Shown here in pieces: positions 61,622-64,000 of a DNA stretch of 64,000 bases (positions are counted from its first letter, which is position 1; each line of letters starts with the position of its first letter). The DNA is taken from assembly GCF_016587435.1 (NCBI RefSeq), contig NZ_BNJJ01000013.1, positions 1 through 64,000 on the forward strand. Reading direction: 5' to 3'. Made by a program: the position numbers and the translations under genes. The notes under the pieces are model-generated. The model was not told the origin of the DNA. It searched no databases and saw only the letters and a program-made list of their open reading frames with translations. Origin of the DNA: Dictyobacter formicarum (GTDB lineage: Bacteria; Chloroflexota; Ktedonobacteria; Ktedonobacterales; Ktedonobacteraceae).

Positions 61622-62948
61622 GGGCAGTTGGTGGTTTAGGGGTTGGCGTAGCCGTCGGTTTTTGATTAACCTTAGCCTTTTCATCATCAACCTTGCGCTG
61701 CAGGGCGCGCAGATACGCCTGTGCGCCATCTAGATCGGATTGCGTAATGGCATCCAGTTGTTTGGGTAGTTTATTGGATTGGTCGACCCAGGATTCCAAT
61801 ACCTTCTGGATCGCGATCAGCGTGGCGTTATCCTGATAGATACCCGCCAGCAGACCACGGGCAGTCTTGAAGGCACTCAGCATGCCCTTCAGGACGTCTC
61901 CTGTGATGGTGGCACCAAATTTGATGATTGGCGAGACAAACACATCATAGGCAACACGGGTGAGACGGGCCGCGGTAATGGCGCCTTCCAAGGTAAAACC
62001 TTCGAGATTTTCCACTGAGACGATGAATTCTTTGCGCGCCTGGTCCATACCTTGCGCTACCCCTCTATTAAAGGCATCCTGCACCTGGTGCTCGATGTTA
62101 GTGCTTACATCTCCCACCGATTGGGGTATTTTAGGAGCATATTCATAGGCAGCAATACCAGCACCAGCCACCACAGCTGCCCCGGCGCCTATCAATAAGC
62201 CACGGCGAGATAATTTCTTCTTTTTTGCCTTGCCTCTGGAAGGGCGTACCGCAGGTCGGTCTTCCGTATATTCATATTCATAATCGTAGTTATCGTCTTC
62301 TTCGGGATAAATCCGCTCGATCTCTTCGGGCTCCAGGCGTCGTGTTAATTTAGACTGAGGACGCTGACGTAGCGCGACAGACTGCACTGACTCATCATCG
62401 TCCTGATAATCTTCATAGTCACTGTCATAGCGCGCACGCTGGTCCAATGGTTCATCTATACCAAGATCGGGATCAACATCCACCAGGTCCCGCCAGTCAT
62501 CCCCGTATTCGTCGTCTTTCGGCAAGTAGAGAGCGCTGGTCGGCGGCAAGTCTCTCCGCGAAGCTCGCTCTTCAGGTTGGATCCCCCGGTAACTCCTGCG
62601 AATAGGCGTTAGATAAGGATCGGACTCCTCATGACGCTCAATTGGTCTCCTACTAGGACGAGCTTCGTACAGATCATCGTCGCCATCATAGGGATGATCA
62701 TTAAATTCTAGTTGTTCGGTTTCATCTTCGATCGGACGTTTACTGGCAATAATACTTTGACGCATGAGCTGCCGAGTTCGTCGAGGGTCCGGGCGCTGGG
62801 CAAGCAACATCCCGGATCTACCCGCAGTTTCGCCCTTGGACGATTTCGAGTCACTTCCACTTCGACTACGCAACGGATCATAATCATAGCCATACTGGCG
62901 TCCAGGGCTCTTACGATACATTCGGCGTTCCAGGTGATCCTTCGACAT
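61617..62948 (-). CDS. Disordered protein with internal Tat-like membrane anchor
   Basis: 443 residues from ATG 62948 (GGAGGAG upstream; ATG 62993 is a poorer option). Residues 1-~240 are highly charged and Tyr/Asp/Arg-rich (for example EDDNYDYEYEYTEDRP). Around 247-270 lies KKKKLSRRGLLIGAGAAVVAG, a twin-arginine motif followed by a hydrophobic span, in the middle of the protein. The C-terminal ~180 residues form amphipathic helices (EHQVQDAFNRGVAQGMDQAR, LESWVDQSNKLPKQLDAI), ending in a Pro/Thr tail. No family recognised; likely cytoplasmic N-half and external C-half. Confidence 0.65.
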   Translation of the reverse strand: MSKDHLERRMYRKSPGRQYGYDYDPLRSRSGSDSKSSKGETAGRSGMLLAQRPDPRRTRQLMRQSIIASKRPIEDETEQLEFNDHPYDGDDDLYEARPSRRPIERHEESDPYLTPIRRSYRGIQPEERASRRDLPPTSALYLPKDDEYGDDWRDLVDVDPDLGIDEPLDQRARYDSDYEDYQDDDESVQSVALRQRPQSKLTRRLEPEEIERIYPEEDDNYDYEYEYTEDRPAVRPSRGKAKKKKLSRRGLLIGAGAAVVAGAGIAAYEYAPKIPQSVGDVSTNIEHQVQDAFNRGVAQGMDQARKEFIVSVENLEGFTLEGAITAARLTRVAYDVFVSPIIKFGATITGDVLKGMLSAFKTARGLLAGIYQDNATLIAIQKVLESWVDQSNKLPKQLDAITQSDLDGAQAYLRALQRKVDDEKAKVNQKPTATPTPKPPTAR

Positions 62949-63632
62949 GCTTTCTTCTACTCCTCCTGAGCTGACAGTTGCCAATTGGGGCACTCATGCG
63001 GCACCAAGACACAGGATAATGAAGCAAGTTCCTTATAGTACACATTCTACCTCACATATTCCGTTTCGTCCACATTCTCCCCATCATGATAGGCACCAGA
63101 CACTTTCTTATGGTATGGTGCAGAATATGTGCGAACGCACACATTCTGCACCATACCATAAGAATCTTTTTGAGCGCTGAAGGCGCGTAGGGTCAGGTGT
63201 CGAAGACACAATGCGCACACCTTTCAGACACGCTTTTGGAGGATATATTTTAGTATCCGATAGTAATTAACTGCTACGTGCCTCTAGTTTTGGAGAAATC
63301 ACTCGTTGCAGATTGCAGATGCATAGCAAAAAAGGATTTGTATACATGAGGTGGGAAATAGATAGAAGATAAACCATTAGTACCCAATGAAACTTTCTAT
63401 CTACTTGATTCGTCCGAAACAAACAGAAAGGTACATAAGTACTGTCGCCTGAAAAAAATATCTCCGGGCCGCCGCCACAAGTTGGCTCTGACCAGTGGAG
63501 AGCAGCGTTGTCGAGCTGACGCAACACGATCCGGCACGGCATTAGGCGATAGTTTTCACGCTCGTGATTGATGGGAAGCTATGCTATAATGTCTCTCAGT
63601 GTTATGCGCCTGAGGGCTAGGAGGAACACAAC
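62949..63632. repeat. Divergent intergenic region with a composite palindromic repeat
   Basis: The hairpin 63105-63133/63136-63164 has one mismatch in 29 bp (core TATGGTATGGTGCAGAATAT) and is followed by the tail CTTTTTGAGCGCTGAAGGCG and GTGTCGAAGACAC to ~63209. The remaining ~420 bases to the hydrolase start hold no gene I can support. Confidence 0.7.
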
Positions 63633-64000
63633 ATGCCTGAAAATGCAAACAACACAGAACAGACGCCCATTGTGAAGTGTGTGACAGTCGGCATGTTTGA
63701 AGAAAACTGCTATTTGTATGCCTGTCCGGAAACACGTGAAGCTGTCATCATAGATCCAGGTGACGAACCAGAGAAAATTCTTGATGCTATTCAAGAACTT
63801 AAGCTTATTCCCAGGTATATCATCAATACCCATGGGCACGTAGATCATATTTGTGCCATTGATGCTGTCAGCGCGGTCTACCCGGTACCGCTCGCTATTC
63901 ATCCTGCTGATGTTCCTCTTTATACAGATGAGCAAACTGCACGGGAGTACGGATTGACAGTTCCATTGGTCAAACGGAAACCGGATATTTTACTTCAAGA
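63633..64000 (+). CDS. Metallo-beta-lactamase-fold hydrolase, glyoxalase-II-like (3' end outside the window)
   Basis: First ~122 codons. ATG 63633 follows TAGGAGGAAC. VTVGMFEENCYLYACPETREAVIIDPGD is the family N-terminus and INTHGHVDHICAIDAV carries HxHxDH, the binuclear zinc site. Most such short bacterial proteins are glyoxalase-II-like thioester hydrolases. The rest lies beyond base 64000. Confidence 0.9.
   Translation, partial: MPENANNTEQTPIVKCVTVGMFEENCYLYACPETREAVIIDPGDEPEKILDAIQELKLIPRYIINTHGHVDHICAIDAVSAVYPVPLAIHPADVPLYTDEQTAREYGLTVPLVKRKPDILLQ

Noticed and set aside
63267..63542. 91-codon minus-strand frame
   Set aside because: No ribosome site, no family features, mixed-composition peptide in an intergenic region.

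Overview
The window looks like a chromosomal segment of a Chloroflexota bacterium, most likely a member of the Ktedonobacteria. This is inferred from gene style rather than from a marker gene: a Rad50-like ATPase paired with NurA, a WD40 protein, CHAP-domain proteins with proline-rich linkers, a MoxR/DUF58/DUF4129 cluster, single-gene transcription units ending in very long hairpins, and dispersed palindromic repeats. There is no rRNA, integrase, transposase or CRISPR array. One tRNA, tRNA-Lys(CTT), lies at 58527-58598.

Layout. 1-5.3 kb: end of a PfkB sugar kinase, an SDR oxidoreductase, a HipA-like kinase/DUF3037 pair, a CHAP-domain gene split by a frameshift, and an aldo/keto reductase. 5.9-10.8 kb: a carbohydrate block with glycogen-debranching enzyme, trehalose-phosphatase and, convergent, trehalose-6-phosphate synthase. 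11.6-16.6 kb: membrane protein, hisC, eno, and an alpha/beta hydrolase that lacks the usual nucleophile serine. 16.9-21.6 kb: MoxR ATPase, DUF58 and DUF4129 membrane cluster. 21.7-27.4 kb: a DdrA/Rad52-like protein with a small partner, an M4 metallopeptidase with its emfourin-type inhibitor, XdhC, and an MFS transporter. 27.6-28.7 kb: a chimera of a partial sigma-70 region 2 and a degenerate F1-ATPase beta subunit. 28.9-34.8 kb: lgt, the Rad50/SbcC-like ATPase and nurA. 35.3-38.1 kb: CpXC, MogA/MoaB, WD40 and a stress protein. 38.4-43.3 kb: pstSCAB plus a PhoB-type response regulator, with Pho-box-like repeats upstream of pstS. 43.4-50.5 kb: HIT hydrolase, HxlR regulator, an orphan ModC-like ATPase, rho, a SprT-like metalloprotein and an FtsB/DivIC-like protein. 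50.5-57.6 kb: candidate structured RNA, M20 peptidase, a large NYN-domain protein, a decayed CDP-alcohol phosphatidyltransferase gene and a PHP phosphoesterase. 58-64 kb: ArsR regulator, tRNA-Lys, an AraC regulator divergent from two PhyH dioxygenases, a Tat-like anchored disordered protein and the start of a metallo-beta-lactamase-fold hydrolase.

The intergenic space carries two distinct families of hairpin repeat. The first has long stems (21-30 bp) sharing a TTGGTGCA core and, in full copies, fixed flanking modules on both sides. The second is short, reads roughly GTAGGTTCGGGCCTTGCGCC on one strand, and its stem bases differ between copies while remaining paired. Three further terminators are perfect palindromes of 48-54 bp with no loop. 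The hairpin families and the sigma/F1-beta chimera are the most unusual things here.

Molybdenum-related genes (xdhC, mogA/moaB, modC-like) are present but scattered, and no molybdoenzyme is in the window. All functions are read from protein motifs without database searches.
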